Made by a program: the position numbers and the translations under genes
Assembly: GCF_009711465.1 (NCBI RefSeq)
Contig: NZ_SMME01000837.1
Span: forward strand, 1-36,123
Length of the DNA stretch: 36,123 nucleotides
Direction: 5' to 3'
Origin: Parendozoicomonas verongulae
GTDB lineage: Bacteria; Pseudomonadota; Gammaproteobacteria; Pseudomonadales; Endozoicomonadaceae
Notes under the pieces: generated by a model
Databases searched by the model: none
Told to the model about the DNA's origin: nothing
What the model saw: the letters and a program-made list of their open reading frames with translations, nothing else
Shown: piece after piece, positions 23,463 to 31,646 of the stretch
Layout of the letters: each line of letters starts with the position of its first letter
Position numbering within the stretch: position 1 is the first letter of the stretch

Positions 23463-23603
23463 ATGATTGCCACAGCAGGATCGTGGCTACTGCAAGTGGC
23501 CACACTCAGCGTTTTGTTTCTGGCCCCTCTTCCTGGTATTGCAACCCTTTTCAGGAATAATTCCGCCAGAGCACAACAGCTAAACACATTCCGTGCCTGG
23601 TAA
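23463..23603 (+). CDS. Speculative 46-residue membrane microprotein
   Basis: The frame MIATAGSWLLQVATLSVLFL continues with APLPGIATLFRNNSARAQQL and ends in NTFRAW. It would be one hydrophobic helix plus a basic tail. The ribosome site is poor (TTGAG about 9 nt upstream). This is the only content I can propose for the 480-bp gap 23233-23715; the rest shows no gene or clear signal. Confidence 0.25.
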   Translation: MIATAGSWLLQVATLSVLFLAPLPGIATLFRNNSARAQQLNTFRAW

Positions 23604-23715
23604 GTACCCGGGCCTTTGCCAAGAAACATCCCTGCACTTCGCGGAGACGTTGCCGCTGTCAGAACTTAGGCTTAATGCGCTGGAGTGGAGAGCCACTCAT
23701 TCCCACTCCCTTTTT

Positions 23716-24900
23716 TTACTGGCACTTTCTTTTACTGGTACTTTCGCTCACATTTCCACTGTCATCCTCAAGAGCTTTCTTAACACGCTCGGCTCTTTTT
23801 CTACGTGCAGCTGGCGTGCTGGAGAAGCCCCCTGACTCACGATAGTTACGGCGATTGTTATTAAACCATGTCTGTACTTTTTTAGCCGTTGTTCCAATTT
23901 CCTCTGCAAGTGCTTCACGCTCTCCCTCTGTCGGATAGGGATCGTCCTTGTGATCAAGAAACCATTTTACACACACCCGCTTCATGCGATCCCGTTCTGT
24001 TTCCAGCGTACAGAATATTCCTGTTTCGGCCTGGACATCTTTAAACAACTCAAAAAATACACCCTGTGAACGCCCGTATGTGGCTTCATACATCACAGAC
24101 TCAGCCTCCTCATAGGTGATACCCAGCTGCGCTTGCTGAATTTTCACCACGACCTCTTTGCAGTCTTGAAAAGCTTTCTTCAGCCAAGGTGTGGCAGCCT
24201 GAAATTCAGTTCTCAAAGATTCATGGTCAGCCAGAGTGTGAACCATACCCCCATGAGTTTGGACAAAACTCCTTAGCCAGTGCAATTGGTACCCTACCTT
24301 GAGCATGGCTTCTGTTTCCGGGCCGGTGAAAGTGATATGGGACACACTTTCACTATTATAAGCCCACAGGCCATACTCAATATCGGAGTGGCTCTGCTGA
24401 CTCTGGGGAAACGCCTCCTGAAAGCTGTAAGCCGCTACTGGCATATCCTGAAATTGCTCATACACCTTGGCACGGCTGAATGAGTAATGATTCTCCAGAT
24501 AGTCAATGATGCGTGTGAAAGCATCCTTCTCCGCCCGCTGCAACGATTCACACAACCAATAAAACTGTGAATGCGTCTTCTCAGGAAGATTTAACCTGCA
24601 GGCCTGCTCATAAAGCCCGACAAAACTGCGCCATTCCAGCAATTGCTGCTTAAAGGCAGAGATATCCTTATCCCATTGCTTTGCCTGCCCATGCTCCGGT
24701 TTTGATAGTGCCAAAAGACCCGACAAAGCCAGTTCCCGAGCATCCCGTTCCTGCACAGTGACAGGTTGAGTGGCTGCAGGTTGAAGATTCTCACCGATAC
24801 CCGAAGGGCTTAGCCTCGCAGAGGAGCCTCCCTCTGTTGCAAGAGAGTATGCAGGGCAGAGTACACTGGATGGGCTGGATGGATTGGACAGATTGTACAT
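23716..24900 (-). CDS. TALE/KN-type homeodomain protein in a bacterium, candidate nuclear-targeted effector
   Basis: A 394-residue protein. Residues 305-354 form a homeodomain of the TALE class: WFLDHKDDPYPTEGEREALA has the P321-Y322-P323 loop that defines TALE (compare MEIS [20 protein letters not shown]), and the recognition helix KKVQTWFNNNRRNYRE keeps the invariant W345, F346, N348 and R350. The tail is rich in basic residues (ARRKRAERVKK at 364-375, SKRKC at 389-393), like nuclear localisation signals. Residues 1-50 are Ser/Pro-rich and disordered; 55-300 are mostly helical and unrecognised to me. Homeodomains are a eukaryotic hallmark. A protein delivered to a host nucleus is the likeliest reading, but secretion is not shown. 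It has its own GAGAGG ribosome site and stands alone. Confidence 0.85.
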   Translation of the reverse strand: MYNLSNPSSPSSVLCPAYSLATEGGSSARLSPSGIGENLQPAATQPVTVQERDARELALSGLLALSKPEHGQAKQWDKDISAFKQQLLEWRSFVGLYEQACRLNLPEKTHSQFYWLCESLQRAEKDAFTRIIDYLENHYSFSRAKVYEQFQDMPVAAYSFQEAFPQSQQSHSDIEYGLWAYNSESVSHITFTGPETEAMLKVGYQLHWLRSFVQTHGGMVHTLADHESLRTEFQAATPWLKKAFQDCKEVVVKIQQAQLGITYEEAESVMYEATYGRSQGVFFELFKDVQAETGIFCTLETERDRMKRVCVKWFLDHKDDPYPTEGEREALAEEIGTTAKKVQTWFNNNRRNYRESGGFSSTPAARRKRAERVKKALEDDSGNVSESTSKRKCQ

Positions 24901-25088
24901 GGCTGCGGCCTCTCTGTTTTTTTTACTGAATCCCTTAGATAAATATTTGCATCCAAGGTTCAGTGAATACCGCTGGAGCCAGCTGTCGGTAAGGTCAGTA
25001 CCCCCAACAAACTTGTCAGTGATTCCTGTTTTCCCCCTGTTTATGCTCTACCGAAATAATGAAAAACATAAATTATGAGGAAAGCGTT

Positions 25089-25259
25089 ATGCACACAAAA
25101 GCCCCCAGCCATAAGAAGTTTATTGCATTGTTAATTCTGCTGGCGATGGGTGGGCTTGCGCTTTTTACCGGTTATATGCCGTCAGAATATTCCGCTCAAA
25201 CGTCTCTCTACAAAAGCGACCACACATACAAAAGCGTTCAGGCCCCCAAGGGAACCTGA
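25089..25259 (+). CDS. Small membrane protein, 56 residues
   Basis: MHTKAPSHKKFIALLILLAM continues with GGLALFTGYMPSEYSAQTSL. There is one hydrophobic segment (about 11-28) with a positive N-terminus, so either an uncleaved signal anchor or a secreted peptide; the tail is polar. AGGAAAG precedes the ATG. A terminator overlaps its stop, supporting a real short transcript. No family recognised. Confidence 0.6.
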   Translation: MHTKAPSHKKFIALLILLAMGGLALFTGYMPSEYSAQTSLYKSDHTYKSVQAPKGT

Positions 25260-25269
25260 ACGCTCTTTT
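25233..25269. terminator. Bidirectional rho-independent terminator
   Basis: AGCGTTCAGG (25233-25242) pairs perfectly with CCTGAACGCT (25255-25264), with a 12-nt loop, then CTTTT on the plus strand and TTT on the minus strand. It separates the small membrane protein gene from the convergent sodium symporter gene. Confidence 0.85.
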
Positions 25270-25288
25270 CCAGCAAATGTATTAAAGA

Positions 25289-26731
25289 TTAAGCGGTGGC
25301 GATGTCGCCTGCGCCTTTCTTCAGTACAAACTGTGCACTCTTCTTGAACACAAAGCGGTTTACGAACAGTGCAAAGGCTACACAGCTCAACAGAGTGATA
25401 AACATCATGTGGATGTAGTGGAATGGAGCCCAACCGAAGGTGAAGAAGGCGTACAGCAGGGTACCGAACACAACACTCAGAATTACAGAGCGCGCATCCA
25501 CACCACGGAAGATCAGACCAGTGATAAAGGCAGACAGGATTGGCATGCTCAACAGGCCGTTCAGCTGCTGCAGCAGGTTAATGATACTTTCTGCGCCGCT
25601 GTATACAGGTACCAGTACCAGAGCGATAGCCACGAAAGTCAGAGACACAGTGGTGCTCAGCTTCTTGATATCTGGCGTGCTGTTGAAATACTTCTCGTGA
25701 ATGTCGCACACATACAGAGCCGCAGAAGAGTTCAGCACAGAGTTAAAGCTGGTGAGAACTGCCGCCGCCATAACTGCTGCAAAGGCACCGGACATCCAGT
25801 GAGGCATCAGCTCACCCACCAGGTGACCGTAAGTGGCATCACCCAGCTGACCGTACAGTTTGTAAGCCGCGATACCTGGAATAACAACCATGGCAGGAAC
25901 GATGCACAGACGGATAACGGCCGCAGTCAGAACACCACGCTGGGCTTCTTTAATGGTTGGAGCCGCCATGGCACGCTGAGTGATAGTCTGGTTGGTGCTC
26001 CAGTAGAAGATCTGAATAAACAGCATACCGGTGAGCAGAGTGTGCCAGGGGATTGGGGAGTTATCGTCGCCAATCAGGGTCAGACGCTCCGCAGGAATAC
26101 CGGAGAAGTCAAAGCCAATCGCCTTCAGAGACAGGAACACTACCAGCATACCCATAGCCAGCAGGCCGATGCCGCTGTAGGTATCGGAAACGGCAACCGC
26201 ACGCAGACCACCAAAGATGGAGTAAGCCGCCCCCACCAGAGCGAACATAATAGACAGAGGCATAATACCCAGTTCTACCTGGAACATGCTCTGCATAAAC
26301 AGGGAGCCACTGTAGAGCATGGCTGGCAGATAGATGAATACGTTACCCAGCAGGAACAAGGTGCCCACTGTCGCACGGATGTGATGGTTGTTGTAACGCT
26401 TTTCCAGCAGCTCAGTCGTGGTGGTGCACTTGTACTTGTAGTAGATGGGCACAAACACCTTCGCCAGAATGAACAGACCAACGACTGCAGACAGTTCCCA
26501 CAGGGCCAGCAGCGCCATCTGGTTACCGTTCATACCCACCAGCTGGTCGGTACTCAGGTTAGTCAGTGTGATGGAACCTGCGATAAACACCCAGGACAGA
26601 CCACCATTGGCAAGGAAGTAATCCTTACTGCTCTCCCCCCGGCTCGGAGACTGCGCGCATTTGCGCCAGGTTAGAAAGGCGACGAGTAACGTCAGAAACA
26701 GAAAGACACCAAACTGGATGATTTTGTCCAT
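25289..26731 (-). CDS. SGLT-type sodium:sugar symporter
   Basis: A 480-residue membrane protein of the solute:sodium symporter family, with about 13-14 hydrophobic segments. Recognisable stretches are LTNLSTDQLVGMNGNQM (first unwound helix), YSIFGGLRAVAVSDTYSG (the classic SSS motif), YWSTNQTITQRAMAA and AAVLTSFNSVLNSSAALYVCDI, which holds the Na+-site Ser residues. It probably imports a galactoside or galactose with sodium, matching the alpha-galactosidase gene just upstream on the same strand. AGGAGT ribosome site. The 116-bp gap to the galactosidase stop holds no strong promoter, so co-transcription is plausible. Confidence 0.92.
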   Translation of the reverse strand: MDKIIQFGVFLFLTLLVAFLTWRKCAQSPSRGESSKDYFLANGGLSWVFIAGSITLTNLSTDQLVGMNGNQMALLALWELSAVVGLFILAKVFVPIYYKYKCTTTTELLEKRYNNHHIRATVGTLFLLGNVFIYLPAMLYSGSLFMQSMFQVELGIMPLSIMFALVGAAYSIFGGLRAVAVSDTYSGIGLLAMGMLVVFLSLKAIGFDFSGIPAERLTLIGDDNSPIPWHTLLTGMLFIQIFYWSTNQTITQRAMAAPTIKEAQRGVLTAAVIRLCIVPAMVVIPGIAAYKLYGQLGDATYGHLVGELMPHWMSGAFAAVMAAAVLTSFNSVLNSSAALYVCDIHEKYFNSTPDIKKLSTTVSLTFVAIALVLVPVYSGAESIINLLQQLNGLLSMPILSAFITGLIFRGVDARSVILSVVFGTLLYAFFTFGWAPFHYIHMMFITLLSCVAFALFVNRFVFKKSAQFVLKKGAGDIATA

Positions 26732-26839
26732 TATTGAACTCCTAAGACATCAGGCTCTTATCGGCGTAAGCCTTATTCTTCCCGGCCGTTGCCGTATGGC
26801 TGATTGAGTGAGTGAGCAGTTTTAAAACAAGGGTGTTGC

Positions 26840-26859
26840 GTGGCCTGTTAGCAGGCCAC
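26840..26859. repeat. Perfect hairpin over the alpha-galactosidase stop codon
   Basis: GTGGCCTG (26840-26847) and CAGGCCAC (26852-26859) with a 4-nt loop span the stop codon. No T-run follows on either strand, so it may protect or segment the galactosidase-symporter mRNA instead of ending it. Confidence 0.6.
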
Positions 26860-28953
26860 AAGGTGAATCAACATCATGGCCTCCGGGTCCAGCAGAGGCA
26901 TTGCCAGCCCGATGTCCATCAGTTCGCCACCTGTAAGAGTGAGTCCCTCTTCCAGCCAGAGAGGCCTGGCCTTCATAAGCTGGAAGCTGGCTTCTGGCAT
27001 ATCAACGACAGACACCTTGTATTGGGCACATTGATCAAGGCCGATAAAACGTAAAGGTTCAGGAATCACATGCTGGCTCATGGCCTCCTGACAAATCACC
27101 ACCAGGGTTTCCTGATCGTTCATAACCCCATAGACCTGACGGTTCGGGTCCGTGCAATCCAGACGGAAGCTCTGGCCAGAGTGAATCAGAGGGCGGAATT
27201 GCTTATGCAGAGCGATATAACGAGCCATGCCCGCCTTTTGCTCTTCAGGTTCTTTCACCGGATCAAGTTCAACGCCCATATGGCCAAACAGGGCAGTCAA
27301 TCCGCGCAGGTTAATGGAGTGACGGCGCTTGGTGCTGTGGCACTCTTCAGGGCCAATATGGGCACCTATAACTTCTGGCGGGAAGAAGTAACCCATACCT
27401 TTTTGAATGGTTTGGCGTTCCAGTGCATCGTTACAATCAGATGCCCAGAACCGCTGGGTACGCTTGAGAATTTCGTAATCCACACGGCCACCGCCTGATG
27501 AGCAAGACTCAATCTCAACAGCCGGATGCTGCATGCGCAGTTCATCAATCAGGCGATAGAGAGCTTGTGTCTGCTTGTGCACAGCAGCCTGTCCCTTATG
27601 GCCGGGCTGAACCAGCTCGCGGTTCATATCCCACTTGAGATAGCCGATATTGTAGCGAGTCAGCAGATCATTCAGACGATCAAACAGGTATTGAAAGCAA
27701 TCAGGGTTTTGCAGGTCCAGCACATACTGCCAGCGCCCACTGGGTTGGTTGTAACCTTCCAGCTTCAGCAGCCAGTCCGGATGATTACGGAACAGATTGG
27801 AGTCCTCGTTAATCATCTCCGGCTCAACCCACAGGCCGAACTCCATACCCAGTTTGTTGACGTGGCCAATCAGCGGTTCCAGCCCCTGAGGGTACTTCAC
27901 TTCATCGAGATACCAGTCCCCCAACGCGGCGCGGTCATGGTCACGACCAATAAACCAGCCATCGTCCACAATAAACCGCTCAACCCCCATAGCCGCAGCG
28001 CCTGTAGCCATCTTCATGATGTACTCAGGGCTATGATCGAAGTAGATACCTTCCCAGGTATTCAAATGAACGGGGCGTGGTTTACCGTTGGGAAATTTAA
28101 TAATGTTTTCGCGAACATATTTATGAAAATGTTGAGACACCCCATTCAAACCTTTTCGGCTGAACGTACCATAGAGCCAGGGAGTCGTATAACTTGCACC
28201 GACGTCAAGAATCATCTCACCGGGAAACAGCAGTTCACCGGCCTGCACAAAGCGGCGGCCATCACTCTTGGCATCGGCACGCATCTGGTGGTTACCACTC
28301 CAGCCCAGATGGAAGCCCCACACATCACCCGCCTGCTCGGTAAAGCCTTTGCGGCCCACCATCAGGCCGGGGAAGTTTTCGTGGGACGTACGACCACGGC
28401 GGTTTTCCTGAATAAAAGAGCCGTGACTCAGATCTTTGCGCTCGGTGTGGAATTCGCGAATCCAGCTGCCGTAAAAGTGCATAAGCTCCGTCGCATAACC
28501 GGGAAGTGGCAGCGTCGAAGCCAGTTTGTTCAGAGTGTAGGGGTGGCTGCTGGTGTTGGTAACTGCCATACGGGTTTGCAGAACATCGCTTTCAGGGTCG
28601 AGACTCAGCTCAATATTCAGGGTGAGATCAGCAACAGCATCCTGTGCATGGAAGATCACCCCGTGATCAGATGGCTGTTCGATACTGGCGATCGAAAAAA
28701 CAGGTGCCCAGTGTTGTCCATTCCTGTGGCCTTCAATACCCGGTGCACCAAACTGCCCTCGGCCAGATTCCGGACACAACGTCAGCGGAATATCACTGTC
28801 CAGACGAGCCTGGGGAATAGCGCGCTGGGTGCCTGCAAGAAAATCTTCACTCAATTGAGGCACTTTCTGCCCCCAGTGAAGAATTTCCGGCATATCGTCC
28901 ACCTTGATAATCAAGCTGGAGGTACGACCTCTAAGATGAACAACCTGCATCAT
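26848..28953 (-). CDS. GH36 alpha-galactosidase
   Basis: A 701-residue enzyme, typical GH36 length, releasing alpha-1,6-linked or related galactose from oligosaccharides. There is an N-terminal beta-sandwich (1-about 290), then the barrel with DDGWFIGRDHDRAALGDWYLDEVKYPQGLEPL, the nucleophile motif KWDMNRE, and the acid/base region ESCSSGGGRVDYEILKRTQRFWASDCNDA. There is no signal peptide, so it acts in the cytoplasm on substrate brought in by the neighbouring symporter. I chose tandem ATGs at 28953/28950; the longer upstream frame reads through the operator region. The regulator is the divergent LacI-family gene. Confidence 0.95.
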   Translation of the reverse strand: MMQVVHLRGRTSSLIIKVDDMPEILHWGQKVPQLSEDFLAGTQRAIPQARLDSDIPLTLCPESGRGQFGAPGIEGHRNGQHWAPVFSIASIEQPSDHGVIFHAQDAVADLTLNIELSLDPESDVLQTRMAVTNTSSHPYTLNKLASTLPLPGYATELMHFYGSWIREFHTERKDLSHGSFIQENRRGRTSHENFPGLMVGRKGFTEQAGDVWGFHLGWSGNHQMRADAKSDGRRFVQAGELLFPGEMILDVGASYTTPWLYGTFSRKGLNGVSQHFHKYVRENIIKFPNGKPRPVHLNTWEGIYFDHSPEYIMKMATGAAAMGVERFIVDDGWFIGRDHDRAALGDWYLDEVKYPQGLEPLIGHVNKLGMEFGLWVEPEMINEDSNLFRNHPDWLLKLEGYNQPSGRWQYVLDLQNPDCFQYLFDRLNDLLTRYNIGYLKWDMNRELVQPGHKGQAAVHKQTQALYRLIDELRMQHPAVEIESCSSGGGRVDYEILKRTQRFWASDCNDALERQTIQKGMGYFFPPEVIGAHIGPEECHSTKRRHSINLRGLTALFGHMGVELDPVKEPEEQKAGMARYIALHKQFRPLIHSGQSFRLDCTDPNRQVYGVMNDQETLVVICQEAMSQHVIPEPLRFIGLDQCAQYKVSVVDMPEASFQLMKARPLWLEEGLTLTGGELMDIGLAMPLLDPEAMMLIHLVAC

Positions 28954-28978
28954 TGCCAACCTGCATTCCAATAAGGCT

Positions 28979-29069
28979 ATGTTTGCGAAAACACACATTT
29001 TTAAACAATAACGACAAAGAATAAAAAAACACTGACACCTATCAAAGGTTGCAGTGTTTTCGCAAACAT
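28979..29069. promoter_or_regulatory. Paired LacI-family operators between the galactosidase and repressor genes
   Basis: ATGTTTGCGAAAACAC (28979-28994) and GTGTTTTCGCAAACAT (29054-29069) are perfect 16-bp inverted copies, 75 bp apart start to start. Each core (TGTTTTCGCAAACA) is itself a near-perfect palindrome around CG, the form of LacI/GalR-type operators. The pair could let a repressor tetramer loop the divergent promoters. The rest of 28954-29177 holds no gene. Confidence 0.85.
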
Positions 29070-29177
29070 CATCAACTTCTGCACAACCCACGTATCATTT
29101 AAACTACCCACCACCAAGAAGCAGGCAAAATCGTGCAAATTTTGCGCATTCCACCTACCACAAGCAGTAATTCAGTG

Positions 29178-30197
29178 ATGGGAAAAGTAACATTTAAGGA
29201 CGTCGCTCGACTGGCCGGTGTTTCCACCCAAACCGTGTCTCGAGTCACCAATAACGCCCACAACGTAAATGACGAAACACGGGCAAAAGTATTAAGTGCT
29301 ATCCAGGCTCTTGGGTATGTTCCCAGCAAAAGCGCCCAGCTTCTGGGACGGAAGAAATCGCGGTTGCTTGGCCTGCTTACCCTCGACTTCGCTTTTTATG
29401 GGGCGGCCATGACAGCCGCAGGCATTCGCAATGCTGCCACTGCCCGGGGCTACAGCGTGGTGATTGGCATTACTAACAGTACAGCGAAAGATAAGGTTGT
29501 TGAGGCCATAAGAGAGCTGATTGCCCAGCAGGTGGAAGGCATTGTGATTAACATGCCCCTGTCTCCTGAAGAGGCTGTGGCGCTGGTACGCACCTATCCC
29601 GACACCCCCATAGCCTTTACAGATACACTGCCCACCCCGGGGCTAGTCACTGTGATGTCCGATCATAAGCTGGGGGCGAAGCTGACGGTTGAGCACCTCA
29701 TTGCACTGAAAAGACACCACATAGCCTGCCTGAACGGCCCACAAGACTCCACCGCTGCGGAATTACGAAGGCAGGGCTGGCTCTCAACCCTGAAAGAACA
29801 TCAGCTTGAACCTGTTGCCCAATACATCGGTGACTGGTCAGCCGTTCAGGGCTATGAGCTGGCCCGGCAGCTTTTGCAGAAACACCCAGGGTTAGATGCC
29901 CTGGTGTGTGCTAACGACCAGATGGCTCTCGGTGCTCTCAAGGCACTCCATGAGGCCGGGCAACTGGTTCCCAGGGATGTATTGGTTACAGGTTTTGATG
30001 ACACCCCTGACAGCATTATGTATCAACCTTCTCTGACCACTGTACGACAGGACTTTCCAGCCCTGGGGGAACAGGTTGTCGCCGCTCTTTTCCAGTGGAT
30101 GGCATCGCCCGGGCGCGATGATTTTCAGGCTATCAGCCAAAAGCTGGCCGTGACATTTATAGCGCGAGCCAGCACGGCTTGCGGAGGGCAAGCCTAA
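29178..30197 (+). CDS. LacI-family transcriptional repressor of the alpha-galactoside genes
   Basis: A 339-residue regulator. The HTH is VTFKDVARLAGVSTQTVSRVTNN near the N-terminus, with the hinge helix PSKSAQLLGRKKSRLLGLL and a periplasmic-binding-protein-like sugar domain (GFDDTPDSIMYQPSLTTVRQD near the end). It probably represses the divergent galactosidase/symporter genes until a galactoside or its product binds. Start choice: LacI proteins begin M-x-x-VT-x-KDVA, which fits 29178; a GTG at 29133 adds 15 residues and has a better ribosome site (GCAGG), so the longer form is possible. Confidence 0.92.
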   Translation: MGKVTFKDVARLAGVSTQTVSRVTNNAHNVNDETRAKVLSAIQALGYVPSKSAQLLGRKKSRLLGLLTLDFAFYGAAMTAAGIRNAATARGYSVVIGITNSTAKDKVVEAIRELIAQQVEGIVINMPLSPEEAVALVRTYPDTPIAFTDTLPTPGLVTVMSDHKLGAKLTVEHLIALKRHHIACLNGPQDSTAAELRRQGWLSTLKEHQLEPVAQYIGDWSAVQGYELARQLLQKHPGLDALVCANDQMALGALKALHEAGQLVPRDVLVTGFDDTPDSIMYQPSLTTVRQDFPALGEQVVAALFQWMASPGRDDFQAISQKLAVTFIARASTACGGQA

Positions 30198-30200
30198 CTA

Positions 30201-30254
30201 CTGTTAATTTGTGCAAGACCCTTTATAATTCTGCCTCCGTCATCCGGACCGGAT
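30201..30254 (+). promoter_or_regulatory. Probable rsx operon promoter with palindrome
   Basis: A perfect TATAAT (30224-30229) has a poor -35 (CTGTTA, 30201-30206, 17-bp spacer), so an activator may be needed. A 13-bp palindrome ATCCGG-A-CCGGAT (30242-30254) lies just downstream of the expected start, where a repressor could bind. 30255-30422 would be the 5' leader; I see no clear element in it. Confidence 0.5.
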
Positions 30255-30422
30255 ATTCAGCTGCGCTCTTCCACACCAGTCACAAGCATATTCCCAAAAA
30301 TGATTACAACAATAGCCATCCATTGTTGTACGGAATAATGAGCTACTGAATAATACTCCCCCACCGGAGCACGGATACAAACCGCACAAAAGCCTGTACG
30401 GCCGTTTGGAGTCAATCTGTTT

Positions 30423-31016
30423 ATGGAAACCATGACCTCGCTGTCCCTGATTCTGGTCAGCGCCATACTGGTCAATAACTTTGTACTGGTACAGTTTTTA
30501 GGGCTGTGCCCGTTTATGGGCGTGTCCAACCGTCTGGAAACGGCGGTAGGCATGTCCCTTGCCACCACCTTTGTACTGACGCTGGCGTCAATCTGCAGCT
30601 ACATCACCTATCAGTACATCCTTGTGCCTTTGGGGCTGGAGTTTCTGAAAACCCTCTCCTTTATTTTGGTGATAGCCGTGGTGGTGCAGTTCACGGAAAT
30701 GGCCGTGCGCAAAACCAGCCCACTGCTCTATCGGGTGTTGGGCGTCTTCCTGCCCCTGATTACCAGCAACTGCGCCGTACTGGGTGTAGCCCTGCTGAAC
30801 AGTCACCGTATGAATGCCAGTTTTATTGATTCTGCCCTTTATGGTTTTGGTGCAGCGGCAGGGTTTTCACTGGTACTGGTACTGTTTGCCGCCATGCGTG
30901 AGAGGATTACGGCGGCGGATGTGCCCATGCCCTTCCGGGGCGCAGCTATCGGAATGATCACTGCCGGTTTTATGTCTCTGGCCTTTATGGGCTTCACCGG
31001 TCTGATTAAGCTGTAA
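30423..31016 (+). CDS. rsxA: Rnf/Rsx complex subunit A (membrane)
   Basis: A 197-residue integral membrane protein with about six TM helices, nearly collinear with E. coli Rsx[95 protein letters not shown]. RsxA and RsxE form an inverted membrane pair that shares an iron-sulfur cluster in the middle of the ion pump; the conserved Cys residues (LCPFMG, NCAVLG) are present. First gene of an unbroken operon; METM allows two starts three codons apart. Confidence 0.95.
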   Translation: METMTSLSLILVSAILVNNFVLVQFLGLCPFMGVSNRLETAVGMSLATTFVLTLASICSYITYQYILVPLGLEFLKTLSFILVIAVVVQFTEMAVRKTSPLLYRVLGVFLPLITSNCAVLGVALLNSHRMNASFIDSALYGFGAAAGFSLVLVLFAAMRERITAADVPMPFRGAAIGMITAGFMSLAFMGFTGLIKL

Positions 31017-31037
31017 GGAGAGCTGGAACACGAGTTT

Positions 31038-31646
31038 ATGGACGTTTTATCTCTCGAAAGTGTGATTTACGCACTCCTTGCCCTGCTGGCACTGGCGCTG
31101 GTATTTGGCGCTATTCTGGGTTTTGCCTCTGAACGCTTCAAAGTGGAAGGCAACCCCATCGTAGACCAGATCAACGATCTGCTGCCCCAGACCCAATGCG
31201 GTCAGTGCGGCCACCCCGGCTGTAAACCTTATGCAGAAGGCATTGCCAACGGCGAGCCGATTAACAAATGCCCTCCCGGCGGGCAGGCCACTATTAATGC
31301 TCTGGCCGACCTTCTCGATCTGGAACCCATGGCGCTGGACGACGAACACGGGGAAGAAAAGCCCCCCATGGTCGCCAATATCCGGGAAGATGAGTGCATT
31401 GGCTGCACCAAGTGCATTCAGGCCTGCCCGGTGGATGCCATCCTCGGTGCTGCCAAGCAGATGCATACCGTGATTACCGACGAATGCACCGGCTGCGACC
31501 TGTGCGTTGAACCCTGCCCGGTAGACTGTATCGATATGGTGCCCATCGCCACCACAACCCAAAACTGGCAGTGGCCCCTGCCTTCTTCCTCAGAACAATC
31601 AGGCATGCAATTGATTGCAACCGACAAACAGGGGGAAGTGGCATGA
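31038..31646 (+). CDS. rsxB: Rnf/Rsx complex subunit B (Fe-S ferredoxin)
   Basis: A 202-residue protein with an N-terminal membrane anchor (about 7-30), then the [4Fe-4S] domain with C54, C57, C62 and C78 ([12 protein letters not shown]...KCPPGG), then two ferredoxin clusters: C120/123/126/130 and C150/153/156/160. It carries electrons into the Rnf pump, between low-potential ferredoxin and NAD. E. coli Rsx also keeps SoxR reduced. AGGAGAGC ribosome site; the stop overlaps rsxC by 4 bp. Confidence 0.95.
   Translation: MDVLSLESVIYALLALLALALVFGAILGFASERFKVEGNPIVDQINDLLPQTQCGQCGHPGCKPYAEGIANGEPINKCPPGGQATINALADLLDLEPMALDDEHGEEKPPMVANIREDECIGCTKCIQACPVDAILGAAKQMHTVITDECTGCDLCVEPCPVDCIDMVPIATTTQNWQWPLPSSSEQSGMQLIATDKQGEVA

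Noticed and set aside
23593..23835. Plus-strand frame antisense to the homeodomain gene's 3' end
   Set aside because: No ribosome site or domain; explained as a shadow of the minus-strand gene.
25409..26674. 421-codon plus-strand frame opposite the SGLT symporter
   Set aside because: Its protein is Gln/His/Arg-rich with no domain and mirrors the symporter gene, which has all family motifs. It is a shadow frame.
27526..28974. 482-codon plus-strand frame opposite the alpha-galactosidase
   Set aside because: The minus-strand GH36 motifs are intact; the opposite frame shows no recognisable domain or ribosome site.
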